From an uncultured beta proteobacterium (GTDB lineage Bacteria; Pseudomonadota; Gammaproteobacteria; Burkholderiales; Rhodocyclaceae): 32,873 bases of DNA. The notes below the pieces were generated by a model, which saw nothing but the letters and a program-made list of their open reading frames with translations, made no database searches and had not been told where the DNA came from. The stretch is from positions 1 through 32,873 of the forward strand of contig CAIXSK010000048.1 in the NCBI GenBank assembly GCA_903922075.1, in the 5' to 3' direction. Positions within the stretch are counted from its first letter, which is position 1. Each line of letters starts with the position of its first letter. Of this stretch, positions 18,646 to 26,514 are shown in pieces. The position numbers and the translations under genes are program-made.

Positions 18646-19406
18646 GTCGTACTTTTGGCGCCATCATCATTGGTGACGAGATTCTGTCAGGCAAACGCCA
18701 GGACAAGCATTTCGCCAGGATTGCCGAACTGCTGGGGCAGCGCGGCCTGCGCCTGAGTTGGGTCGAGTATCTGGGCGACGACCGCGACCGTCTGGCCGCC
18801 ACCTTCAAGCGCACGATGGCGGCCGGCGACGTCGTGTTCTCCTGCGGCGGTATCGGCAACACGCCGGACGACCACACCCGGCAGGCCGTGGCGGCGGCGC
18901 TCGGCGTCGGGCTGGAACTGCATCCGGAAGGTTTCGCGGAGTTGCAGGTCCGCTTCGCCGGCGAGGAGATCGACGAGCGGCGCCAGCTGCTGGTCACCTT
19001 CCCGGCCGGCGTGCGCATCGTGCCCAACCCGTTCAACCGCATCCCCGGCTTCATGGCCAACGACCATTACTTCGTGCCGGGCTTTCCGCAGATGGCCCAC
19101 CCGATGATCGAATGGGCGCTCGATACCTTCTACAAAAACGAATTCCTGCCGGTGGCCGACACGGTCGAACAGGCCTTCCTGCTGACCGGCCCGACCGCCT
19201 ACGAAAGCGCGCTGCTCGACCTGATGGAGCATATCGTCGTCGCCTACCCGACGCTGCGCCTCTTTTCGCTGCCCTCGCTGGTCGGCAAGGAGCGCAAGCA
19301 TCTGGAGCTTGGTGTCGAGGGGGCTCCGGCCTTGGTCGACAAGGCGATGGAGGAAATCCGCCTGGAAGTCGAGAAGCGCGGCATCCGCTGGTCCTGGCGC
19401 CCCTGA
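18642..19406 (+). CDS. molybdopterin-binding (CinA N-domain / MoaB-like) protein
   Basis: GAIIIGDEILSGKRQDKHFARIAELL, VVFSCGGIGNTPDDHTRQAVAAALG, VPGFPQMAHPM; ATGA overlap with the upstream gene. Confidence 0.88.
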   Translation: MSRTFGAIIIGDEILSGKRQDKHFARIAELLGQRGLRLSWVEYLGDDRDRLAATFKRTMAAGDVVFSCGGIGNTPDDHTRQAVAAALGVGLELHPEGFAELQVRFAGEEIDERRQLLVTFPAGVRIVPNPFNRIPGFMANDHYFVPGFPQMAHPMIEWALDTFYKNEFLPVADTVEQAFLLTGPTAYESALLDLMEHIVVAYPTLRLFSLPSLVGKERKHLELGVEGAPALVDKAMEEIRLEVEKRGIRWSWRP

Positions 19407-19480
19407 GTGCGGCGCCGGCAGGCAAATGCTACGGTCGGCCCGAAAAAAAGGCCAAAATCAAAATCCGGCCTGGTTAACGA

Positions 19481-19509
19481 AAAATGCCCGCGAAATTCGC
19501 GGGCATTTT
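19481..19509. terminator. bidirectional terminator-like perfect palindrome
   Basis: AAAATGCCCGCGAA-A-TTCGCGGGCATTTT: 14-bp perfect arms, A/T tails on both sides, between convergent genes. Confidence 0.88.
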
Positions 19510-19529
19510 GCTGGCCGGAAGGCGCCGTA

Positions 19530-20105
19530 TTACTTGGTGGCGGCCTTCTTGGCGGCGGCAGCAGTGGCGCTCTTGGCCGGGGCGGCAGCCTTGGTGGTCT
19601 TGGCAGCGGCCTCGACATTGGCTTCGGCGATGTCGGACAGCTGCTTGGCCATCGAGGTCATCTGGTCGAAAGCCTTGGTCGAGGCACCGAGCATCGACTG
19701 CATGGTGGCGGCGAAGACGTCGCCACCGACCGGTGCGGAGGCCTTGGCCTTCTCGACGGCCGAAGCGGCATTCTTGGTGAAGCTGCTGTACTGGGCCTCC
19801 ATGACCGAGGTGATTTCCTTCTGCATCTCGGTGACCAGGTCGTAGACGCTGCGCGAGTAGCCGACCAGCTTGTCGACGTTCGGCTGGGCCAGTTCGCTGT
19901 TCAGCTTGGCGACGGCAGCGGCGTCCTTGGCGGACAGCAGTTGCTGGGCGTTGGCAACCGTGTTGTTGAAGAACTCGCGGGAAGCCGCCATGTTGAGAGC
20001 CGTCAGGCGCTCGACGCCATCGAAGGCGGTGCGCAGCAGGGTCATCATGACTTCGGCGTTGGCTTTTTGGGCGGCGGTCAGTTGTTCGAAATTCGGGTTG
20101 CTCAT
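19530..20105 (-). CDS. phasin family protein (copy 2)
   Basis: MSNPNFEQLTAAQKANAEVMMTLLRTAFDGVERLTALNMAASREFF... phasin profile; GGAG sits 6 nt before the third of three consecutive ATGs. Confidence 0.88.
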   Translation of the reverse strand: MSNPNFEQLTAAQKANAEVMMTLLRTAFDGVERLTALNMAASREFFNNTVANAQQLLSAKDAAAVAKLNSELAQPNVDKLVGYSRSVYDLVTEMQKEITSVMEAQYSSFTKNAASAVEKAKASAPVGGDVFAATMQSMLGASTKAFDQMTSMAKQLSDIAEANVEAAAKTTKAAAPAKSATAAAAKKAATK

Positions 20106-20148
20106 CATCATCTCCAGTTTATTTGTAGGGTGGTGCGGATGAAACGAC

Positions 20149-20172
20149 AAACCCCCGCCGAAGCGGGGGTTT
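20149..20172 (-). terminator. intrinsic terminator between the tandem phasin genes
   Basis: Minus-strand AAACCCCCGC-TTCG-GCGGGGGTTT: 10-bp arms with a C(UUCG)G tetraloop in the minus-strand RNA. Confidence 0.85.
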
Positions 20173-20182
20173 TTGCGGCTGA

Positions 20183-20731
20183 TTACTTCTTGGCCTTGGC
20201 AGCGGTGCTCACGGCCTTGACGGTAGCGTTGGTGGCGGCGGCAACGTTGGCTTCGGTGATTTCGGCAACTTGCTTGGCAGCCTTGTTCATGTTGTCGAAA
20301 GCCGAATTGGCGGCAGCGATGGCGCTCTTGACGGCAGCGACGGCAACGTCGGAACCGGCCGGGGCAGACTTGGCAGCTTTGTCGAGCAGGCCGGCAACGG
20401 TCTTCTGGAATTCGCCGAACTGGCCTTCAACCATCTTGGACAGCTCTTCCTGGGTCTGGGCCGAGATTTCATACACGGAACGGGAGTAGGCAACAGCCTT
20501 CTCGACATTCGGCTGGGCCAGCGAAGCCTGGATGGTGATCGCTTCCTGAACGTCCTTGGCGCCGAGCAGGGCCTTGGTGCTGGAGACGGAATCTTCCAGG
20601 ACCGAGCGGGCGGTGTTCAGGTTCAGGGCGGCGATGCGCTCGGCGGAAGCCAGGGCGGTGTTGGCCAGGGACAGCAGGGAATCGACGGTGGCCTTGTTGG
20701 CGGCAGCGAATTGCTCAGGGGTCTTGAACAT
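20183..20731 (-). CDS. phasin family protein (copy 1)
   Basis: MFKTPEQFAAANKATVDSLLSLANTALASAERIAALNLNTARSVLEDS...; AGGAG RBS. Confidence 0.9.
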   Translation of the reverse strand: MFKTPEQFAAANKATVDSLLSLANTALASAERIAALNLNTARSVLEDSVSSTKALLGAKDVQEAITIQASLAQPNVEKAVAYSRSVYEISAQTQEELSKMVEGQFGEFQKTVAGLLDKAAKSAPAGSDVAVAAVKSAIAAANSAFDNMNKAAKQVAEITEANVAAATNATVKAVSTAAKAKK

Positions 20732-20824
20732 GGATATTCTCCTAAAATTAAGGTTCTTGCAGAACAGTCAAAATTCTTGGCAGCGCATTTTCATCCTTCG
20801 ATGTTGCGCCGCACCATGACCTTA

Positions 20825-20852
20825 ATTATAGGGAGGATTGTGCTGTTGTCAA
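20825..20852 (-). promoter_or_regulatory. consensus sigma70 promoter of the phasin pair
   Basis: Minus strand TTGACA (20852-20847), 16-bp spacer, TATAAT (20830-20825); both hexamers perfect. Confidence 0.9.
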
Positions 20853-20857
20853 CAAAA

Positions 20858-20878
20858 TTATTGTGCGGTGCACAATAA
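20858..20878. promoter_or_regulatory. operator-like inverted repeat, PhaR-type candidate
   Basis: TTATTGTGC-GGT-GCACAATAA, 9-bp perfect arms, just upstream of the phasin -35; contains TGC-N3-GCA. Confidence 0.7.
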
Positions 20879-20963
20879 AAAATAATTGCTTTAAAATCAT
20901 TGGTGTGCCGTGTTTTTTTGGCCGGAGAAAAGTTGTTTTTCCGGCTGTTTTCGCGGCAATGCA

Positions 20964-21566
20964 CTATTGCTGTGCGTTTTGCGGAGCCAATCCGCCGGCC
21001 CCCTTGAGCTCCAGGCGTTCACCGCGGCTTGCCGGGCGCTCCGCCGGGCTCTCCTTGCCTTTCGGCTGGATGACGGCGCGCACGCGCGGGGGCGGGGTGT
21101 TCGGGTCGCGGGATTCGCCGGCCGTCACCAGGTATTTTTCGCTGACCGCGTCGTACCAGATGTAGTCGCCGCGGACTTCGTCGTCGCCGCTCTTCACCCA
21201 GGCGCGATGGAACAGTTCAGCCACTTCGCTGTTGGTGTTGTATTCGATGCGCTCGGCTTCGCCCTCCATGTATTGCTCCTTGCCTTCGAGTTTCTGGCGG
21301 AAGCGGGCAAGCCCGCTCTTGCCGGCGAAGGCGGTGCCTTTCTGGAAGCCGTATTTGTCTTCGGTGATGATGATGCGGTCGGCCTTGAGGACCATCGTTC
21401 CCTTGCTGATCACGACATCGCCTTCAAGGACCTGGACCTTTTTTGCGTCGTCGATCGACACGCGGTTGGCCTCCAGCAGCATCGGCTTGTTCCGGTCGGC
21501 GCGTTCGGCATGGGCGGGAAGCGCGGCGAGGAGGCAAAGAGTGAGCGTGGCGAGGCGAAGGTTCAT
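20964..21566 (-). CDS. lptA: LPS transport periplasmic protein LptA
   Basis: Signal peptide; ANRVSIDDAKKVQVLEGDVVISKGTMVLKADRIIITED (OstA-like); operon order kdsD-kdsC-lptC-lptA. Confidence 0.92.
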   Translation of the reverse strand: MNLRLATLTLCLLAALPAHAERADRNKPMLLEANRVSIDDAKKVQVLEGDVVISKGTMVLKADRIIITEDKYGFQKGTAFAGKSGLARFRQKLEGKEQYMEGEAERIEYNTNSEVAELFHRAWVKSGDDEVRGDYIWYDAVSEKYLVTAGESRDPNTPPPRVRAVIQPKGKESPAERPASRGERLELKGAGGLAPQNAQQ

Positions 21567-22144
21567 GGCGTGGCTCTGGATCGGATGAATTGGCCTTTGA
21601 CCTGCGATTGCAGAACGAAGGTGGACGCATTGTGGTCGATATGGGCGCCGACGCCGGTAATCCAGGACTCCCCCTGGGTGATCTTGACCGGGCTGTCGGT
21701 ATAGGCGTTGCCGGCTTCGGTATTGACGGTCAGGTCAGGCGTCGTGGCGACCAGTTCGGGACGGGTGCTGGTCGCAGCGCGGGTCAGCCGGACGTTGTCC
21801 CTGAGTTGGGCGATTTCGCCCTTGGCGGCGAAGGTCGCATGGTCGGCGGTGACAGTGACCGGCGGCGTGTTGGCGCGATAGATGACCAGGGTCGGCGCGT
21901 TGATCTCCGACGTGTCGTCGTCCGGATAGTGCTCAAGGTAAGGGGCGGCCAGTCGGTATTTGAGCTGCCCGGCCTGATCGAAGCGCTGGGCCACGAAGTT
22001 CTCGGCGATGGCGTCGGGATCGTGGCGGAGCTTGCCGTCGTGTCTGCTGTCGTCGGTGGCGACCCGGCTTTGCAGCCAGAACGTCAGCCCGGCCAGCAGG
22101 GCCAGGATGATGATGGGGAAAAGTTGGCTGGGCCAGTGCTTCAT
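21563..22144 (-). CDS. lptC: LPS export protein LptC
   Basis: MKHWPSQLFPIIILALLAGLTFWLQSRV...; VTADHATFAAKGEIAQLRDNVRLTRA; ATGA overlaps on both sides. Confidence 0.9.
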   Translation of the reverse strand: MKHWPSQLFPIIILALLAGLTFWLQSRVATDDSRHDGKLRHDPDAIAENFVAQRFDQAGQLKYRLAAPYLEHYPDDDTSEINAPTLVIYRANTPPVTVTADHATFAAKGEIAQLRDNVRLTRAATSTRPELVATTPDLTVNTEAGNAYTDSPVKITQGESWITGVGAHIDHNASTFVLQSQVKGQFIRSRATP

Positions 22145-22668
22145 TGCGCTTCGAGATAAGGCGCGAAGGCGGCTTCCAGCTTGCCCTGGGCGGCGAGAAT
22201 GAACTCGATGGCCTCGCGCACCGCGCCCTGGCCGCCGGCCGCGTCGGTCACGACATGGGCGCGTTCCTTGACGATCGGGCGGGCATTGGCCGGCGCGATG
22301 GCAAAGCCGCATTGGCCCATGGCACGCAGGTCGATCAGGTCGTCGCCCATGAAGGCGAGTTCGGACCAGTCCAGGCCGAGTTGGGCGAGCAGGTTGGCGG
22401 CGACCGAATGCTTGTCTCCGACGCCCTGGTACACGTGTGACACCCCGAGGTCGGCCGCCCGGCAGGCAACGACACCGGAATTGCGGCCGGTGATGATCGC
22501 CACCTCGATGCCGAGCCGCTTGAGCAGCACGATGCCGAGGCCGTCCTGGACGTTGAAAGTCTTCAGCTCGTGGCCGTCGTCGGTGTAGTGCAGGCCGCCG
22601 TCGGTCATCACGCCGTCGATGTCGAAGGCGACGAGCTTGATGCGGGCAGCGCGGGTTTTGGCGTCCAT
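22141..22668 (-). CDS. kdsC: 3-deoxy-D-manno-octulosonate 8-phosphate phosphatase
   Basis: HAD motifs VAFDIDGVMTDGGLHY, IITGRNSGVV, FMGDDLIDL. Confidence 0.95.
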   Translation of the reverse strand: MDAKTRAARIKLVAFDIDGVMTDGGLHYTDDGHELKTFNVQDGLGIVLLKRLGIEVAIITGRNSGVVACRAADLGVSHVYQGVGDKHSVAANLLAQLGLDWSELAFMGDDLIDLRAMGQCGFAIAPANARPIVKERAHVVTDAAGGQGAVREAIEFILAAQGKLEAAFAPYLEAQ

Positions 22669-23666
22669 CAGATGACCTTGGCGGTGAAGAGATCGTGCAT
22701 GTTCAGCGCGCCGATCAGTTGGTTGTCGGCATCGACGACGAGCAGGCCGTTGATGCGCAGGCGTTCCATCATTTCGACGGCTTCGACGGCCAGGCGGTCG
22801 GGACCGATGGTTTGCGGCGCCGGGTGCATGACCGAGGCGATATCGCCCTGTTGCAGGTCGATGCGCTTTTCGAAGGCGCGGCGCAAGTCGCCGTCGGTGA
22901 AGATGCCGATCACCGCGTTGGCCGGGTCGGTAATCGCCACCAGGCCGAGGCCGCCGCGCGACATGGCGACGATGGCGTCGGTGATGCCGGTGTCGGGCGC
23001 TACTGCCGGAACCTTGTCGCCGGCCCGCATGACGTCGCGGACGTGGGTCAGCAGGCGGCGGCCGAGCGAGCCGCCGGGATGCGAGCGGGCAAAGTCTTCA
23101 GGCCCGAAGCCGCGGGCGTCGAGCAGGGCGACGGCCAGCGCATCGCCCAGGGCCAGGGCCGCCGTCGTGCTCGCCGTCGGCGCCAGGTTGTGCGGACAGG
23201 CTTCCTGGGCAACGCCGGCGTCAAGATGGATGTCGGCTTCGCGGGCCAGCGTCGACGTCGGCACGCCGGTCATCGCAATGACCCGGGCACCTTGCCGTTT
23301 GACGGCCGGAACGATGCGCAGCAGCTCTTCCGATTCGCCGGAATTGGAGAGGGCGAGCAGGATGTCGTTGCGGGTGATCATGCCGAGATCGCCGTGGCTG
23401 GCCTCGGCGGGATGGACAAAGTAGGCCGGGGTGCCGGTGCTGGCCATGGTCGCCGCGATCTTGCGCGCGATGTGGCCGGACTTGCCCATGCCGCTGACGA
23501 TCAGGCGTCCATGGCAATTGAGGATCAGCTCGATGGCGGCGGCGAAATCGCCGTTGATCCGGTCTTTCAGGGCGTCGACCGCGGCCGCCTCGATGCTCAG
23601 GGTCTGGCGACCCAGTTCCAGAGCGCGTTCCGGCGAAAAACGATGGGGGGAGGGGCTTGGGTTCAT
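22668..23666 (-). CDS. kdsD: D-arabinose 5-phosphate isomerase, KpsF/GutQ family
   Basis: SIS domain VSGMGKSGHIARKIAATMASTGTPAYFVHPAEASHGDLGM plus two CBS domains. Confidence 0.95.
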   Translation of the reverse strand: MNPSPSPHRFSPERALELGRQTLSIEAAAVDALKDRINGDFAAAIELILNCHGRLIVSGMGKSGHIARKIAATMASTGTPAYFVHPAEASHGDLGMITRNDILLALSNSGESEELLRIVPAVKRQGARVIAMTGVPTSTLAREADIHLDAGVAQEACPHNLAPTASTTAALALGDALAVALLDARGFGPEDFARSHPGGSLGRRLLTHVRDVMRAGDKVPAVAPDTGITDAIVAMSRGGLGLVAITDPANAVIGIFTDGDLRRAFEKRIDLQQGDIASVMHPAPQTIGPDRLAVEAVEMMERLRINGLLVVDADNQLIGALNMHDLFTAKVI

Positions 23667-23719
23667 GGGTGGGCAGCGGTTATGATGGCCGAAGTATACC
23701 TGAATCGCGAAAACGGCCC

Positions 23720-25678
23720 TTGAGCGCTCTCTCCCTCGTCCTTCTGCTGCTTGGCGCCTCGGTCATGGCCGTGGTCATCTGCCGTCGCTTCAACCTGCCG
23801 CCGGTACTCGGCTACCTGTTCGTCGGCAGTGTTATCGGCCCGCATGCGCTGAACCTGATGAGCGACATGCACCAGGCCGAATACCTGGCCGAATTCGGCG
23901 TCGTCTTCCTGATGTTCTCGATCGGCCTGGAATTCTCGCTGCCCAAGCTGTATGCGATGAAGCGCATCGTCTTCGGCCTCGGACTGATGCAGGTACTCGC
24001 CACGCTGCTTCTGATCGCCGGCTTGATCAAGCTGTTCGGGATCGGTTGGCAGATCGGCATTGCGCTCGGGGCGGTTTTTGCCATGTCGTCTACGGCAGTC
24101 CTGACCAAACTGCTCGCCGAGCGCCTGCAGCTCGATTCGGCGCATGGCCGCGAAATCATGGGTGTCCTGCTGTTCCAGGACCTGGCGGTCGTTCCTTTCC
24201 TGATCGTCATCCCCTCGCTGACCCAGCCGCCTGAACAATTGGCCATGCTGCTCGGTATCGCGCTGCTCAAGGCCATCGTTGTCCTGGCGGTCATTCTCGT
24301 CTTCGGCCAGCGCCTGATGCGCAAGTGGTTCCACTTTGTCGCCCGGGCCAAATCGTCCGAAGTGTTCGTGCTCAACGTGCTGCTGATCACCCTCAGTCTG
24401 GCGACGATCACCGCGTTGGCCGGGCTGTCGCTGGCGCTTGGCGCTTTCGTCGCCGGCATGCTGATCTCGGAAACCGAATACAAGCTGCAGGTGGAAGAAG
24501 ACATCAAGCCCTTCCGCGATGTGCTGATGGGACTGTTTTTCGTCACCATCGGGGTCAAGCTCGATCTGCATCTCCTGGTCGGTCTGTGGTGGCAGGTCCT
24601 GCTCGGCCTGCTCGCCCTGTTGCTGATCAAGTCGCTGATCGTCGGCTTGTTGTCATGGCGGCTAGGCGCTTCGCCCGGCAATGCCATCCGCTCTGCCTTG
24701 TGGCTCTGTGCCGGCGGCGAATTCGGCTTCGTCCTGCTCGGCGAAATCGTTCGCCTGCCCAAAGAGGTGCAGCAGGTCGCACTGACCGTACTGGTGCTGT
24801 CGATGCTGATTGCGCCCTTCATCATCCAGTACAGCGAGCGTATCGTCGTTCGCTTCGTGGCCAGCGAATGGCTGATGCGTTCCATGCAACTGACGCGGAT
24901 TGCCGCCCAGTCGATGGGGGCGGAAAAGCACGCCATTCTCTGTGGCTTCGGCCGGAACGGGCAGTATCTGGCGCGCTTTCTGGCTCAGGAAGGCATCAAT
25001 TACGTTGCCCTCGACCTCGATCCGGACCGGGTGCACGAGGCCGCGGCCGGCGGTGAGAACGTTGTCTACGGCGATGTCGGACGCAAGGAGGCGCTGATGG
25101 CCGCCGGTCTGATGCGGGCCAGTGTGGTGATTGTCACCTTCAGCGATACCCAGTTGGCCGAGAAAGTGCTGCATCACGTCCAGGAATTGCGCCCTGAGGT
25201 CCCGGTGGTGGTCCGTACTGCCGACGAGCGAGACATGGAGCGCCTGTCGCGTGCAGGTGCAGCCGAAGTGGTGCCGGAGGTGCTCGAGGCCAGCCTGATG
25301 CTCGCCTCGCATGCGCTGGTGCTGGTCGGCGTGCCGATCAACCGGGTTCTCAAGCGCATCCGCCAGACCCGCTCGCAGCGCTACAGCCTGTTGCGCGGTT
25401 TTTATCGCGGCATGAGCGACCGTGACCACGACGAGGATGACGAACAGCAGCCCCGCCTGCATTCTGTCCTGTTGGCGCAGGGGGCGGCCGGGATCGGGCG
25501 GACGCTCGATGCGCTGAATCTCGAAGAGCTGGGCTGCGAAGTCAGCGCCATCCGCCGGCGCGGCATCCGGGCGCTGGAGCCGGCGCCGGAAACGGTGCTC
25601 GAAGAAGGCGACGTGATCGTCGTGCTCGGCTTGCCGGAGGCGGTAACGTCTGCCGAGGAGCGCTTGCTGCAGAAATGA
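23720..25678 (+). CDS. CPA2-family monovalent cation:proton antiporter (KefB/KefC-like) with RCK domains
   Basis: TM antiporter region (FLMFSIGLEFSL, LGAFVAGMLISET), TrkA-N HAILCGFGRNGQYLARFL, TrkA-C at the C-terminus. TTG start at 23720 inferred. Confidence 0.9.
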   Translation: MSALSLVLLLLGASVMAVVICRRFNLPPVLGYLFVGSVIGPHALNLMSDMHQAEYLAEFGVVFLMFSIGLEFSLPKLYAMKRIVFGLGLMQVLATLLLIAGLIKLFGIGWQIGIALGAVFAMSSTAVLTKLLAERLQLDSAHGREIMGVLLFQDLAVVPFLIVIPSLTQPPEQLAMLLGIALLKAIVVLAVILVFGQRLMRKWFHFVARAKSSEVFVLNVLLITLSLATITALAGLSLALGAFVAGMLISETEYKLQVEEDIKPFRDVLMGLFFVTIGVKLDLHLLVGLWWQVLLGLLALLLIKSLIVGLLSWRLGASPGNAIRSALWLCAGGEFGFVLLGEIVRLPKEVQQVALTVLVLSMLIAPFIIQYSERIVVRFVASEWLMRSMQLTRIAAQSMGAEKHAILCGFGRNGQYLARFLAQEGINYVALDLDPDRVHEAAAGGENVVYGDVGRKEALMAAGLMRASVVIVTFSDTQLAEKVLHHVQELRPEVPVVVRTADERDMERLSRAGAAEVVPEVLEASLMLASHALVLVGVPINRVLKRIRQTRSQRYSLLRGFYRGMSDRDHDEDDEQQPRLHSVLLAQGAAGIGRTLDALNLEELGCEVSAIRRRGIRALEPAPETVLEEGDVIVVLGLPEAVTSAEERLLQK

Positions 25679-25704
25679 AGAAGCCCGCCGAGGCGGGCTT
25701 CTTC
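25677..25704. terminator. terminator-like hairpin between convergent antiporter and prepilin genes, overlapping the antiporter stop codon
   Basis: GAAGAAGCCCGCC-GA-GGCGGGCTTCTTC, 13-bp perfect arms. Confidence 0.8.
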
Positions 25705-25721
25705 CACGGTCATTTTTGCGG

Positions 25722-26384
25722 TCAGAATGTCATGCAAACGGTATAGCCGGTCGTGTCGAAATTGGCTGTCGTTGATGCGATGGCAGCAGCCGGGGCGGCA
25801 ACGTCACCGCCGGTGACCAGGGCGCGCACGCGAAGCGATCCCGTCTCCGTGTTGTTATCGTCTATTGTGGCGTCAAGCTGGCGCGCATATTTGCCCAAAA
25901 TGCCGCTGGAGCAAAAAACGTAGGTGCCGGTCATGCCGGTAATGGGTATTTGAGAAACAATCGCCCCGGTAATCCCGATCCGACCCCCTTCGACATTGAT
26001 CGGGTAGTACTCGGTCTGGCCCATGTCGGTCGGTCCGGCCAGGAAGTTGGTCAGGCGAACGGCGCGCCAGTATTTGGCGGATTCGTCGGTGGCGGTTTGC
26101 GAATTCCATTCACCGTCGATACGACCATTTCCGTTACCCGCGTCCGAATCTTGGCCGCCAGGAAGATTGGTTTTGGCGCGAAGATCATCTCCCGGTACAG
26201 CGCGGAAACGATCCTGGTAGCCATAGATGGCCAGCGGGGCGTTCTTGAAATCATTCGCCAGGTTCTTCACCTTGGCGCTGTTGATCAACTCCTGCCCCTT
26301 CAGTACCCCGCCCAGCAACAGGCCGATGATGACCAGTACGATGGCGATTTCGACGAGGGTGAAGCCTTTTTGATGGCTTTTCAT
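25722..26384 (-). CDS. type IV pilin/pseudopilin-like prepilin
   Basis: MKSHQKGFTLVEIAIVLVIIGLLLGGVLKGQELI: class III prepilin peptidase site G/FTLVE and hydrophobic helix. Confidence 0.92.
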   Translation of the reverse strand: MKSHQKGFTLVEIAIVLVIIGLLLGGVLKGQELINSAKVKNLANDFKNAPLAIYGYQDRFRAVPGDDLRAKTNLPGGQDSDAGNGNGRIDGEWNSQTATDESAKYWRAVRLTNFLAGPTDMGQTEYYPINVEGGRIGITGAIVSQIPITGMTGTYVFCSSGILGKYARQLDATIDDNNTETGSLRVRALVTGGDVAAPAAAIASTTANFDTTGYTVCMTF

Positions 26385-26418
26385 GGCATGCTCCGAAAAA
26401 TAGTTCTGAATAAGCATC

Positions 26419-26434
26419 TGCAAATATCGTGCCT
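26419..26434 (-). promoter_or_regulatory. sigma54 promoter of the prepilin
   Basis: Minus strand AGGCACG-ATAT-TTGCA (6/7 and 5/5 to TGGCACG-N4-TTGCW), about 35-50 bp upstream of the ATG. Confidence 0.82.
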
Positions 26435-26485
26435 ATGCATTTAGGCATAGATTTGGCAATTGCCGGGGTGGAAGTGGCTTGTTAG

Positions 26486-26501
26486 TGTCGAAATATGGAC
26501 A
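26486..26501. promoter_or_regulatory. enhancer-like dyad (TGTC-N8-GACA, also TGT-N10-ACA)
   Basis: TGTCGAAATATGGACA, 52-67 bp upstream of the sigma54 -24 element. Confidence 0.5.
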
Positions 26502-26514
26502 GGGTGTCTGATAT

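Noticed and set aside
20921-20945. GCCGGA...TCCGGC hairpin as the lptA terminator
   Set aside because: On the lptA strand it is followed by an A-run rather than a T-run; imperfect stem; function uncertain.
26441-26457. Plus-strand AGGCATA-GATT-TGGCA as a sigma54 promoter for the histidine kinase
   Set aside because: Weak -12 element; most matches come from the palindromes already noted.
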